A program made the translations under genes and the position numbers. Below, in pieces: positions 1 to 8,973 of a stretch of 64,000 nucleotides of DNA. Source of the DNA: Cytauxzoon felis (Eukaryota; Apicomplexa; Aconoidasida; Piroplasmida; Theileriidae); contig JAIQCW010000155.1 of NCBI GenBank assembly GCA_020283715.1, forward strand, positions 1 through 64,000. Reading direction: 5' to 3'. A model generated the notes under the pieces. That model did no database searches. It was given only the letters and a program-made list of their open reading frames with translations, and was not told where the DNA came from. Position 1 is the stretch's first letter; the number at the start of each line of letters is the position of its first letter.

Positions 1-175
1 TCCCAGAGATTCGTGGCGGAAGTGTAGTGATTGGACCTCAAGTGGACTACCTGGAAGCGATCTACGGGAGCTGGAAGGGGAAGTAAAAGGAAGAGGCACC
101 ACGCCTAGTGGAAGGACCTCAAGTGGAGAAGCTGACGGCAGGATGACCTCGGGTGGATCGAGATGGTTGTGTATA
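1..175 (+). repeat. Family A palindromic repeat, truncated at window edge
   Basis: GC-rich block in AT-rich surroundings. It carries the family A hallmark words seen in all other copies: a 'cccagagat..cgtgg' segment, 'ggacctcaagtgga', 'gaagcgatctacgggagctgg' and 'gctgacggcagga'. It lies in the intron following the last visible PRP18 exon. Compared with copies inside the HECT exons it has an extra T in the 'agagat(t)cgtggc' word, so its reading frame is broken, as expected for a non-coding copy. Confidence 0.8.
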
Positions 176-182
176 GAGTACC

Positions 183-1015
183 TGGTTTATTGATATATTT
201 TGATGTGATCATATTATTTCTAAATGGATATGTATATATGAGTGATTAAAGGTACCTTCCGAGTATGGCATCAACATATATATTCTGTGTTGCTTCTATA
301 TTCTTAACATCAAGTTCTTGTTGATATAATCTTTTACATCTATAGAAAGTTTAATAAATGGATAAGATGATGATATATAAACGCTTGAAAATTCCAAATA
401 CCTTTCATCATTAGTTTCACCAAAGAGTATAGCTGGTTGATGTAATCTTCTTAATCGTCTTATCAATTCTAGTATGGGTATATCTAAAGGTGTTTTAATC
501 ATAACGTTAGAGCTCTAATATACCATTATCTTCACTCCTACATCTTTCATTAGTATTATTTTCCTTCTTTTCTACAGACTTGTCGAAATAAACCTCAATT
601 TCCTAATGTAATGTATGAAACTATATGCATCTAGACGAGGAATAGTAGACATTTATAGACGTCAACATATGTCTAGACAGATGAAACGTAGTGTAGATGT
701 ACATAAATCCTCATGTAATGGATTCAAGTTTATATACATCTCCACTACGTTTCAGCTTATCCTCCATATACTACCCGTCAGTATATATATATCATACCTT
801 CAGTTTATCATCAAGTCGTTTTTTTTTTGCTTCACCTTCACGAATTAATTCTTCTTTAATTTTTATTTTTCTTTTTCGATACTATCAGATAATTTGATCC
901 ATTTTTTATCTTCCTTCTTCAATTCTGGGCCAGATGTTAATGGTAGTGAATTTCAATGCAACGTACCATTAAGATCACGTTTTTTCTGTTGAATAACAGA
1001 TAATAATTTATCCAT
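183..1015 (-). CDS. PRP18: PRP18-like pre-mRNA splicing factor, 5' part (gene continues beyond left edge)
   Basis: Second-step splicing factor of the U5/spliceosome pathway, nuclear. Exons in transcript order are 1015-967, 924-883, 853-798, 602-524, 483-402, 339-256 and 220-183; every junction is GT/AG and phase-consistent. The protein starts MDKLLSVIQQKKRDLN, has a charged coiled region, then the SFM/PRP18 motif (IRRLRRLHQPAILFGETNDE, nt about 402-470) matching 'RRLRERGEPIRLFGET' of PRP18. A PRP4 N-terminus is the main alternative, but the short coiled N-terminus fits PRP18 better. The conserved PRP18 C-terminal domain is missing because the next intron holds a family A repeat and leaves the window. 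Intron 603-797 contains a strong hairpin, and intron 854-882 is only 29 bp. Confidence 0.62.
683..753. repeat. Intronic inverted repeat / hairpin
   Basis: Two arms of about 25 bp (683-707 and 729-753) are near-perfect reverse complements: 'gaaacgtagtgtagatgtac' on the left and 'tacatctccactacgtttc' on the right. About 21 bp separate them. It lies inside the 195-bp third intron of the PRP18-like gene. It is not related in sequence to families A or B. Confidence 0.75.
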
Positions 1016-1099
1016 TGAATATTTTAATCATTTTTAAGCATGTATATGTAATATTAAATAAAATTTTTAATCATGTATAATTATGTGGTGATGTATAGA

Positions 1100-2821
1100 C
1101 TATGAATTGATTAGCGATTCAAGTCTTCTAATTTCTTTAACAGATGTTTCTAATTTGGCTTTATCAGATTCATCAATCTTCATTTCTATAACTTTCTCAA
1201 CACCATTAGCACCAATAATAGCAGGGGTACCGAAATATACATCTTTATACCCATATTCACCATCCATATAACATGAACATACAATAACAGACTTTTTATC
1301 AAATAGATATGACGTGGCCATTTCAATCGCAGCTGTAGCTGGTGCAAAATATGCTGATCCTGTACCATACAATTTCAATACCTCAATACCAGATTCTATT
1401 GTACGCTTCTCTATAGCTTTAATATCTTCCTCAGTTATATCACCACGTTCTACAAATACACTCAATGGTAAACTATTCACAGTACATCTTGATACTAATG
1501 GTATCATACTATCACCATGAGCACCAATAACAGTACCATGAACATGTCTAGGATTAACACCCAACTTCTCTGCTATATAATGACACATCCTAGATGAATC
1601 CAATAAACCACCCATACCTACTACTCTATTTTTAGGGAATCCAGTAGATTGTAATAACAGTTTCGTCATCACATCCATAGGATTCGTTATACAAATCACA
1701 AACGCATTTGGTGCATACTTTTTAATATTCTCACCAATAGTTCTAATAATTTTACTATTCGCAGTTACCAGATCATCCCTACTCCATTTGTCATTCGATG
1801 TACCAGTAATTCTAGCCAACTATAAGGAATAAACATATTTAAATAGATACAAAGTGTATGTACTGTAATAACAAATAACCAATGAAATTCAACAATCTAT
1901 GACTAAAAGTAAGCACTACATCGAAGATTAATTTACATGAGATATAATCACTCTACTCTTTCCACTCGCCGTTCCACCTGAGGTTGTCTTGCAGACAGCT
2001 CTTTTAATTAGTTATCCTTCCAGCTCCCGTAGATCGCTTCCAGGTTCCATTGAGGTTATAAATTCTAATCTCGGCAAGATAAGGTTAAAGTGATGGAATC
2101 TGTGTTTAAAAGATATCTCAATGAATATGAGCTGGAATTAAATGAGGTTTCTTAAACACGATACAATCATCAAGATCCTCTTCAATGAGATATTGACATT
2201 TAAATTTCATTCAATAGTCATTCCATATTCTTCAGTAGTTTCCCCAGAAATTCAGAAAATCTTTCAAATTTTGGAGGTAAAAATGAAGTTGATGATTGGA
2301 CATCAAGTGGAGACCTCAAGTGGAACCCGTAGCTGATCTCAGGGAAGCGGAGGGGGAGGTAAATAGAAGAGCTCCATGCAATGGAAAAGACAAATATATA
2401 CCTCAGATTAGTTAATCCTCAATGATTGACTAGTTTTTATGGTAATAATCCCGTAAAGGATCTTGTTGGAGGTATAGAGATACAAAATGTAAATTTATTA
2501 TATAAATTTATGGAAAATTTTCAACTTACTCCTGCAGTGATGATACATACATCACTATCTCTTATATCTTCATATGTATTAGTTCCTCTGCATTTCATTG
2601 CTTTGCTATAGACGCTGCTTGCATGATTGATATCAAGAGCTTTGGCGGCACCGAGAGCTATAAATTTTAAAATTGATGGTTATAGATAACATACTTGGTA
2701 CAACATCAAACAAAACTACATCTGCAATCTCATTGACTTGAGATAGATATCCCATGATACCTCCTATGTTTCCTGCGCCAATGAGACTGATTAATCTTCT
2801 TCTAACTGCTCCGTACGTCAT
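1100..2821 (-). CDS. LDH: Apicomplexan-type L-lactate dehydrogenase (LDH/MDH superfamily)
   Basis: Cytosolic NAD-dependent interconversion of pyruvate and lactate at the end of glycolysis. Three phase-consistent exons (2821-2695, 2657-2530, 1819-1100) give 324 residues, normal length. The N-terminus has the Rossmann signature GAGNIGG and a DVVLFDV strand. The third exon carries the substrate loop ARITGTSNDKWSRDDL, longer than canonical MDH/LDH loops and with the Trp typical of apicomplexan LDHs, then CITNPMDVMTK, LDSSRM and the catalytic IGAHGD histidine. The loop argues for lactate over malate, but apicomplexan LDHs arose from MDHs and specificity is an inference. Intron 1 is 37 bp. Intron 2 (1820-2529) is 710 bp, swollen by a composite family A element. 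Confidence 0.85.
1957..2380 (+). mobile_element. Composite family A element with core, copy 1 (LDH intron)
   Basis: A left arm (about 1966-2056, reverse complement of the family A right arm) and a right arm (about 2296-2378) flank a core of about 240 bp. The core matches, with many substitutions, the reverse complement of the core at about 5395-5640. Shared words include 'gataag..taaagtga.ggaat', 'ctcttcaatga.gtattgaca' and 'gtttccccagaaatt'. Neither core has a long ORF. No transposase, reverse transcriptase or target-site duplication was recognised. Two copies in opposite orientation with palindromic ends suggest a decayed non-autonomous mobile unit. Confidence 0.65.
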
Positions 2822-3067
2822 TTTCTAAATTACAGATAAAATTCTATACTGTAATGACAATCTAATGTATATATAACTTTCAAATTAATAAAACAGGTAC
2901 AATATCAGGATTAACTTTTTATAGGGAAATTATTGGTATTCAATATTATCTGACATGTTAGAGACAATGGGAACACTCCACAACATGAAATTAGACATGG
3001 GTACAAATTTAGGGTATGTCATAGAAATTATATTTACTGACATAATATACAATTTATTAAACATTTA

Positions 3068-3691
3068 TTATAGATCTACTGTTGATCTATCACAAATTAC
3101 GATATTTTTGCTCAAATCTCGGAGTTTTACTACCGGCTCTATATGAATATCTACCTCACATTCTTTTGTTGCAGTTTTAGTCTCAGTGACGTCAATATCA
3201 CACTTATCATTATCATGTACTTCTTGAATGTGTTCTTCATCCTCATTATCAGATTCATCATCACTGAAAATTGTGCCCTGTTTGATACCATGTGGTATTA
3301 TGCGGTCTTTGACATTTTTCTTTCTCTGTTTCCTCTTATCTCGTCTTATTTTGCGCTTCAATCTCTTTTCGTCCTCAATTTTCATCCTTATTAGCCGTTT
3401 AGTCTGGAAAAACTTCCTCTCCATAGCCTCAGACCATTGCCGATCCATATCTTCTAATCTTTTCGTCTCAAAATTGCGTTCCTTGCGATAAATATTAAAG
3501 AAATCACTACCTAAATGATAGAATGTTCATAATTTATACTAGTTTTTATTACCTGCTCCAGATGAGCTCCCCCAAATATTATACAACCTCTCAGTGACGA
3601 CCTTGTCATCTTCATTGTTAAATTCCTTAGATATACTCAATTCTCTACCATTTGACAAGACAATTTTTTCAGGATCGTCGTCTGTCGACAT
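3068..3691 (-). CDS. PRKRIP1-like (DUF1168) spliceosomal protein
   Basis: Two exons (3691-3553, 3510-3068) joined by a 42-bp intron give 193 residues. The exon junction rebuilds YNIWGSSSGAGSDFFNIYRK, the diagnostic core of the PRKRIP1/DUF1168 family (human NVWGSSAGAGSGEFHVYRH). A predicted long helix rich in Lys/Arg follows (nt about 3280-3480), then an acidic tail with DDESDNEDEE. In human spliceosomes PRKRIP1 is an elongated helix bridging U2 and the catalytic core; nuclear location here is by homology. The start at 3691 is preferred over an in-frame codon at 3778 because MSTDDD begins the compact conserved part and the upstream stretch is low-complexity. Confidence 0.75.
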
Positions 3692-3839
3692 TATTTTAAA
3701 ATTTTTTATATTAGTATGAGAGGTGTGGTAAGGGTATACCATAGTGCTGGGTGATTTGTTGAAGATAATAATATACACATTGAATAATTTATAGAATCAA
3801 ATTTAATCGCATATTAAATAAATAATAATGTAGCAAGTA

Positions 3840-4964
3840 ATGCTTTTGTTATCAATACTAATAATGTACGAATCTAAAATTTTCTTTTTCTATATTTCAT
3901 CTACTATAATACAGCTATTTAATACCCATACACTCTTTTCTATTAAATGGAAGACATATCAAGAGGATTCCAACACACCTTGGAAGTTCTAAGAGATCGT
4001 ATGTATAATATTTATTTAATTTTCATATAAATATTATTTAGACGCTATACGGTTAAAGAACCATTAACATGTCAGATAAAATCTGTTACAATGATTGGTA
4101 CTAACAATATTGATAGGAATTTTTATCATATTGTCATTGATACTAATGAACGTTATATATATAAGCCTGGTCAATATTGCGGTATAATACCACCAGGTTG
4201 GTGAATAATTATATATTCAAGTATAATAATAATAAAACAAAACTAAATTTATATATTTAGGTATATGGTCCAAGACTAATAGACGTTATCCACCTAGATC
4301 ATATTCTATAGCTCCTGTACTTGAAGGTGATGATTTTAAACGTTGTTTTGCTATTTGTATTAAACGTGTAATACCTGATGATATATCAAAGGGTATTTGT
4401 TCAAGATTTCTATCAAGTTCATTACCAGGAACACCTATTAATATAACAGGACCATTTGGTACATTTTGTTTATCAGATGATGATAGTAGAGGTGATTTAA
4501 TATTTATAGCTACTGGTACTGGTATATCACCAATAAGAGGATTTTTAAGATTATTATTACAACGTCATCATAATGGTCATAAAATTGGTAATATAATACT
4601 TATATTTGGTATACAAAATGAAGATACATTTATATATCATGATGAATTATATAATTATAAATCAATTTTTAATGATAAATTGGAAATTATACCCGCATTT
4701 TCCAAACTTGATTCATCATCTCAACGTGTATATGTACAGGTGAATTATTACATGATAAAAAATTTTTAATTTTTATATAATTAGGATCAAATATTAAATA
4801 ATCGTAATATATTAGTACCAATGATATTAAATGGTGCAAAAGTATTTATTTGTGGACGTAAATCTATGGAATTACCAGTAATGGAATCCTTACACACTAT
4901 ACTTGAAGGTATATCAAATAAAGATGAAATAATTAAAAGTATTAAAGCAGAAGTTTATGAATAA
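3840..4964 (+). CDS. FNR: Ferredoxin-NADP+ reductase, plant type, with predicted apicoplast leader
   Basis: FAD flavoenzyme that passes electrons from NADPH to ferredoxin, which in apicomplexans feeds isoprenoid Fe-S enzymes in the apicoplast. Exons 3840-3865, 3915-3998, 4042-4196, 4261-4739 and 4785-4964 are phase-consistent and give 307 residues. The first two encode a hydrophobic signal peptide ([17 protein letters not shown]) followed by a basic stretch ([19 protein letters not shown]), a classic bipartite leader. Then come the FAD motif [13 protein letters not shown] and RSYSIAP, the NADP-binding [21 protein letters not shown] and the C-terminal AEVYE. A shorter model from ATG 3947 uses another frame in exon 2 and lacks the leader. 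Confidence 0.85.
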
Positions 4965-5036
4965 TATATATAAATCAAAAAAAGAAATTCATCTAATTAT
5001 TATATATTTAATTTTTATATTTATTATATCATCATA

Positions 5037-6627
5037 TTATAATGTATTACGATCATTACCACATAAATCTTCACCATTAACTCTATCAATATGTATCATA
5101 TCATCACGATTATACTTTTTATACATGTACTTTAAAAACTGCTTGTAATGAACCAATAACATATCATTATAATTACCACAATATACAGAACTCGCTGTAT
5201 TATCAATGAAATATATACATAATTGAAATTTAGTACACATGAAGTCCATTCCAACTATCGTTCCACTCGCCTCCACCTGAGGTTACTACCACCGTTCCCA
5301 CTCGGCGTGGAGCCTTCTCTATTTACTTCCCCCTCAAACTCCCATAGATCGTTTTCGGGTTTTCCACTTGAGGTCTCCACTCGAGGTTACATCACTAATT
5401 TCACTACCTTCATTTTTACCTCTGAAATTTGAAGGAAATCCTCAATTTCTGGGGAAACTTATGGAAATATCTCAATGACCATTAAATGAATATCCGATGT
5501 CAATACTTCATTGAAGAGGAATACGTCGATTCTATTCAGTTTGATAAACCTTACTTCAATCCAATATATATTCATTGAGTTATCCTCACTTGAGTGGATT
5601 CCGTCACTTTAGACTTATCTCGTTGAGATTAGGTTTTATAACCTCAAGTGGAAGTGGAACCTGAAAGCGATCTACGGGAGCTGGAAGGGGAAGTAAATAG
5701 AAGAGCTGTCTGCAAGACGACCTCAGGTGGGGAGCTGACGGCAGGACGAAGAGAGGTGGATTGGACCTTGAGTGGAGTATGTATACTTCATATATTATAT
5801 AATCTTACCGGTTGAGTCTTTGAATTGGTCTTGTTGTGCGATACGATTCATGACCCATTCGATATTCTAAATGATAATATATATGGTGTATTGTATCAAA
5901 CCTCTAATGATCTTTTGGTTTTGAATTTATTATTAGATTCTTGGAATTTTATTTTATGATATTTATTATATGTATGTTTATTTTGTTTATTTAGATAATG
6001 ATTAGATTTAATAAAATTATAATTTATTATAGGGATATGTAAATGATTAATTTTTGGTCCATTTAGATATGGTGTATTAAAAATGATATCATTAATATTT
6101 TTATTAGAATATATACCAATATCATATTTAACAACATTATTTAAATTATTTATTAATTTTAATGATTGTTTATTATTAATTTTTGTATTTGTTGTAGATA
6201 TAAAATCATCTGTAATTCTTGTTGTAGTAGTTGTAGATGTATTATTTAAATTATTAATTTGAAATGATATATTATTATCTTGTATTAAATTAAATGTATT
6301 ATTTAATTCATTATCATTTAATCTTATACAATCATTTAATATATCCTCATCATCATCATTATTATAATTAATAAATAAATTCATTAAATATTTATATACT
6401 GTAGATACATCTAATGGTTTATCTAATTCTAAAAACCAAGTACAATCAAATATATTTATATTAGTATTTGTAAATGTAGTAAATGTTTTAACAGTAAAAT
6501 TAATATTATGGTCATGTATATTATTTATTGTTGTTAAATTATTATGTTGTTGTTGATGATAATTTTCTATATCATTATTTATAGGTAAATCTATATATAA
6601 TAATCTTGTATCATTTGTATAATTCAT
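5037..6627 (-). CDS. Asn-rich protein of unknown function
   Basis: Not recognised. Exons 6627-5902, 5866-5809 and 5194-5037 are phase-consistent and give 313 residues. The first 240 residues are dominated by Asn/Ile/Thr low complexity. The last two exons are more ordinary (IEWVMNRIAQQDQFKD; LLVHYKQFLKYMYKKYNRDD) and may be the conserved part. The second intron (5195-5808, 614 bp) is filled by a composite family A element. Its ATG overlaps the stop of the upstream EGF-like gene (ATGA at 6624-6627), so the two might instead be one gene with an unrecognised splice. Confidence 0.5.
5255..5790 (-). mobile_element. Composite family A element with core, copy 2 (intron)
   Basis: A larger relative of the element at 1957-2380, with the core in the opposite orientation. 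The arms are about 5255-5395 (reverse complement of the family A right arm) and 5640-5785 (right arm with 'gcgatctacgggagctgg' and 'gctgtctgcaagacga'). The core at about 5395-5640 aligns over most of its length with the reverse complement of copy 1. It sits wholly inside the 614-bp second intron of the Asn-rich gene. Composition on the + strand is C-rich to its left and G-rich to its right. Confidence 0.65.
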
Positions 6628-7356
6628 TTTCGTTTATTAAAACAGCTATAACATGTAGATGATAATATCCATACAAATAATATTGTAGATATAAATAATA
6701 TTAATGACCATATAGCTTTAGCATCTATAATATATATATATATGAAATTATAATTTTATATACAAACTTGGTCCAAGATGTGGTGCTGTACCTGTTATAC
6801 CTCTTTTAATCTCATCAATACAAGGACCTGTTGTAAATATATCTACACCATTCCATGTAAATTTTGTTATCCCTTTTGATGATATAGTCCAACCTGGATA
6901 ACAATGACAATTAACTTGACTTGTACCTAATATAAATTCACATAAACCATTACCACATGGATTACTTAATGTAGATGTACATGGATTATCCTCAATCTCA
7001 CAATTCTCACCCTTGAAAAATGGACCACAATCACAAGAATAAAATGGTTCCGAATCTTTATTCACACATCTACCTATATTTATTATTATAAATATATATT
7101 ATTTTTCTATATATATACCCTGATTACATAAAGTCTGCTGACAAGATATACCCTTCCTCAATGGTTTACAATGCTTATTACAATAATCTACAGGTATAGA
7201 ACAATCCCAACCAGTAAATCCAGGCTTACATAAACAAACATTATAAGACTTCCCAGATATATCAACCTTTACAGTATCAGATTCATTAAGACATTTCTCT
7301 GATGTAACACCAATTATATACAATAAAATCAATAGAAAATTATATTTAAACAACAT
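6624..7356 (-). CDS. Small type I membrane protein with EGF-like Cys-rich repeats
   Basis: Exons 7356-7119, 7073-6768 and 6724-6624 are phase-consistent and give 214 residues. A signal peptide (MLFKYNFLLILLYIIGVTSE) is followed by EGF-like Cys patterns: CLCKPGFTGWDC, CDCGPFFKGENC, then PCGNGLCEFILG..CHCYPGW. The last exon adds one membrane segment (SLILFISTILFVWILSS) and a short CYSCFNKRK tail. Such proteins in apicomplexans are often surface or secretory-organelle proteins; that role here is inference. A GPI-type reading is unlikely because a basic cytosolic tail follows the membrane segment. The stop overlaps the start of the next gene by two bases. Confidence 0.7.
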
Positions 7357-7740
7357 TAATTATATTTATTAACAAATTTATCAATTTTAATTGAAATCCA
7401 ACTTCACCTTGAAATTAACCATCAAATGACAAATTGAGTTGATATAGAGAGTACATTTATAAGATGTATTATAATTTCCAAGAATATCCTAAGTTCAAGT
7501 GGAAATATAAACTAGACAGTTTTAATATTTTATAACATTCCAGGCTGTGGTGTATATATTTCTGCTAGAAGACGCCTTTATAAATTAAAAAATCGCGGCA
7601 TTCAAGTTGGATGATAGTAATTGTATTAATGGCAGATTCTTGTGATTTAATTACCGTAAAAAGTAGTTTAATCCTCTACGGTCTTTCTGTAGAGTCTATA
7701 GAGTGATTGGTCATTGGGTGACGATTGAGTTTTAGGAGCG
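7357..7740. promoter_or_regulatory. Divergent intergenic region (384 bp)
   Basis: Lies between the starts of the EGF-like gene (-) and the GNAT gene (+), so it should hold both promoters. No known motif, RNA gene or repeat was recognised. Confidence 0.35.
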
Positions 7741-8412
7741 ATGTATGAGGCTTTGGATTCTAAATTGTTGTTATCAAAGAAGATAACGTTTAATAGGGAA
7801 ATTGAGGTTGATGGTATGAAGTTGTTGTTGAAGACGATGGATAACTATGAGGAGTATTTGGAGTCGCGTAAATTGATAGAGACTATGTCGCGTTGTAGTA
7901 TCATTCATGATAGGGAATTGACGATGTCGATGTTGAAGTTACCTTCATTTTATCCGTTTGTCGTCAAGCTTGTATCGGATGAGAAGAAGACTATGCATTG
8001 TAGTGAGGTCAACGGAGTATCGGTCGATGGAACTTCGGTTGAAATATCTAGTCATGTCAATCATTCATCATCGGCTGAATGTTCTCGTGATATCAATGGA
8101 ACTTTGGTGAAGAATGGTGTGTGTTATGATGGAGATGTTGGTGTATGTGGAGTGATTGGTTATTTTGAGATTTATATATTACCTCATTTGGGTCGTACAT
8201 TTGATTCTCGTATGGAGAGGGTGGTAACGTTGGAGAGGTATCGTGGTCGTGGTATAATGTCTTGTATAATACCATTAGTGGTGGAGTTTTGTAGAGTATC
8301 ATTGGGTTGTAATAGGATAGATTTGACGGCGGAGAACCCTATAGCGATAAAGGTGTATAATAAGATTGGTTTTCGTATGGTAGATACGACAGTTTTTCGT
8401 TTAACTTTATAA
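7741..8412 (+). CDS. GNAT-family N-acetyltransferase (GNA1-like?)
   Basis: Single exon, 223 residues. The C-terminal half has the acetyl-CoA binding region of GNAT enzymes: a beta strand before ERYRGRGIMSCII (R-x-x-G-x-G type pyrophosphate loop, nt about 8233-8270), a helix, then LTAENPIAIKVYNKIGF, where the Asn..Tyr-x-x-x-GF end is characteristic. The layout resembles glucosamine-6-phosphate N-acetyltransferase, needed for UDP-GlcNAc and GPI synthesis, but GNAT substrates cannot be assigned from the fold. A Ser/Asn/Val-rich insertion (about residues 85-135) separates the N-terminal strands from the core. Codons are unusually G-rich for this AT-rich region. Confidence 0.65.
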   Translation: MYEALDSKLLLSKKITFNREIEVDGMKLLLKTMDNYEEYLESRKLIETMSRCSIIHDRELTMSMLKLPSFYPFVVKLVSDEKKTMHCSEVNGVSVDGTSVEISSHVNHSSSAECSRDINGTLVKNGVCYDGDVGVCGVIGYFEIYILPHLGRTFDSRMERVVTLERYRGRGIMSCIIPLVVEFCRVSLGCNRIDLTAENPIAIKVYNKIGFRMVDTTVFRLTL

Positions 8413-8499
8413 TTTCTAATTTGTAATTTATTAAAATTAAAATTTATAATTTATAGATTGTCTACACCACATGCGTGTATGATGTGTACGGTTGGAACT

Positions 8500-8592
8500 G
8501 AATTCATTTATTTCTACGGAAATTAGTTATTTCTACGGAAATTAGTTATTTCTACCGAATTCATTTATTTCTACGGAAATTAGTTATTTTAC
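8500..8592. repeat. Short tandem repeat, 19-20 bp unit, about 4.5 copies
   Basis: Units of the form 'aattagttatttctacgga' alternate with 'aattcatttatttctacgga'. They lie between the GNAT gene and the HECT gene. Confidence 0.85.
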
Positions 8593-8639
8593 TAAAGTTA
8601 TTCATGTTACATTTATATAATGTCAATTCTAATTTCAAC

Positions 8640-8740
8640 TCACCTCCATTGAATCGAGGGAGGTATCTCCGATGAATGAAATGAGGGAAGTATCTCCGAG
8701 TGAAACGAGGAATGATAGCACTAAATGAAGTGAAGGATAT
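8640..8740 (+). repeat. Family B repeat fragment (non-coding copy)
   Basis: Contains 'gaatgaaatgagg', 'agtatctccgagtg', 'aaacgaggaatgatagcact' and 'gaagtgaagg', words that recur almost unchanged in the exon copies at 19400-19480 and 23600-23680. It lies about 235 bp upstream of the HECT start codon and is followed by small repeats, so it may be part of that gene's promoter or 5' UTR. Confidence 0.7.
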
Positions 8741-8764
8741 TGGAAATTTATGGTTATTGGATGA

Positions 8765-8962
8765 TGTAAATTTGGATAATTGAAATTTGGAGGATTGAAA
8801 TTCGAATGATTGAAATTCGAATGATATAAACTTAATACCTCTTTATACTTGTTTCCTACTTCATACATCAATTCTCATACTTGTTTCAGTGTGAATTCCA
8901 TACTTTGTATTCAATTCACACTTCAATTCATTCTTCAATTCACAATTTTTCAACACTTCGTG
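8765..8962. repeat. Degenerate short tandem repeats upstream of the HECT gene
   Basis: Two clusters. About 8765-8826 has a 15-17 bp unit ('gattgaaattcgaat'). About 8903-8962 has a 'cttcaattcacac'-type unit. With the family B fragment and the 19-20 bp array they fill the 561-bp gap 8413-8973; no gene or RNA was recognised there. Confidence 0.6.
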
Positions 8963-8973
8963 TGGACATCAAA

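Noticed and set aside
2142..2336. Possible 64-residue gene in the element core
   Set aside because: The related core at 5395-5640 has a stop in the matching frame and the composition is intron-like.
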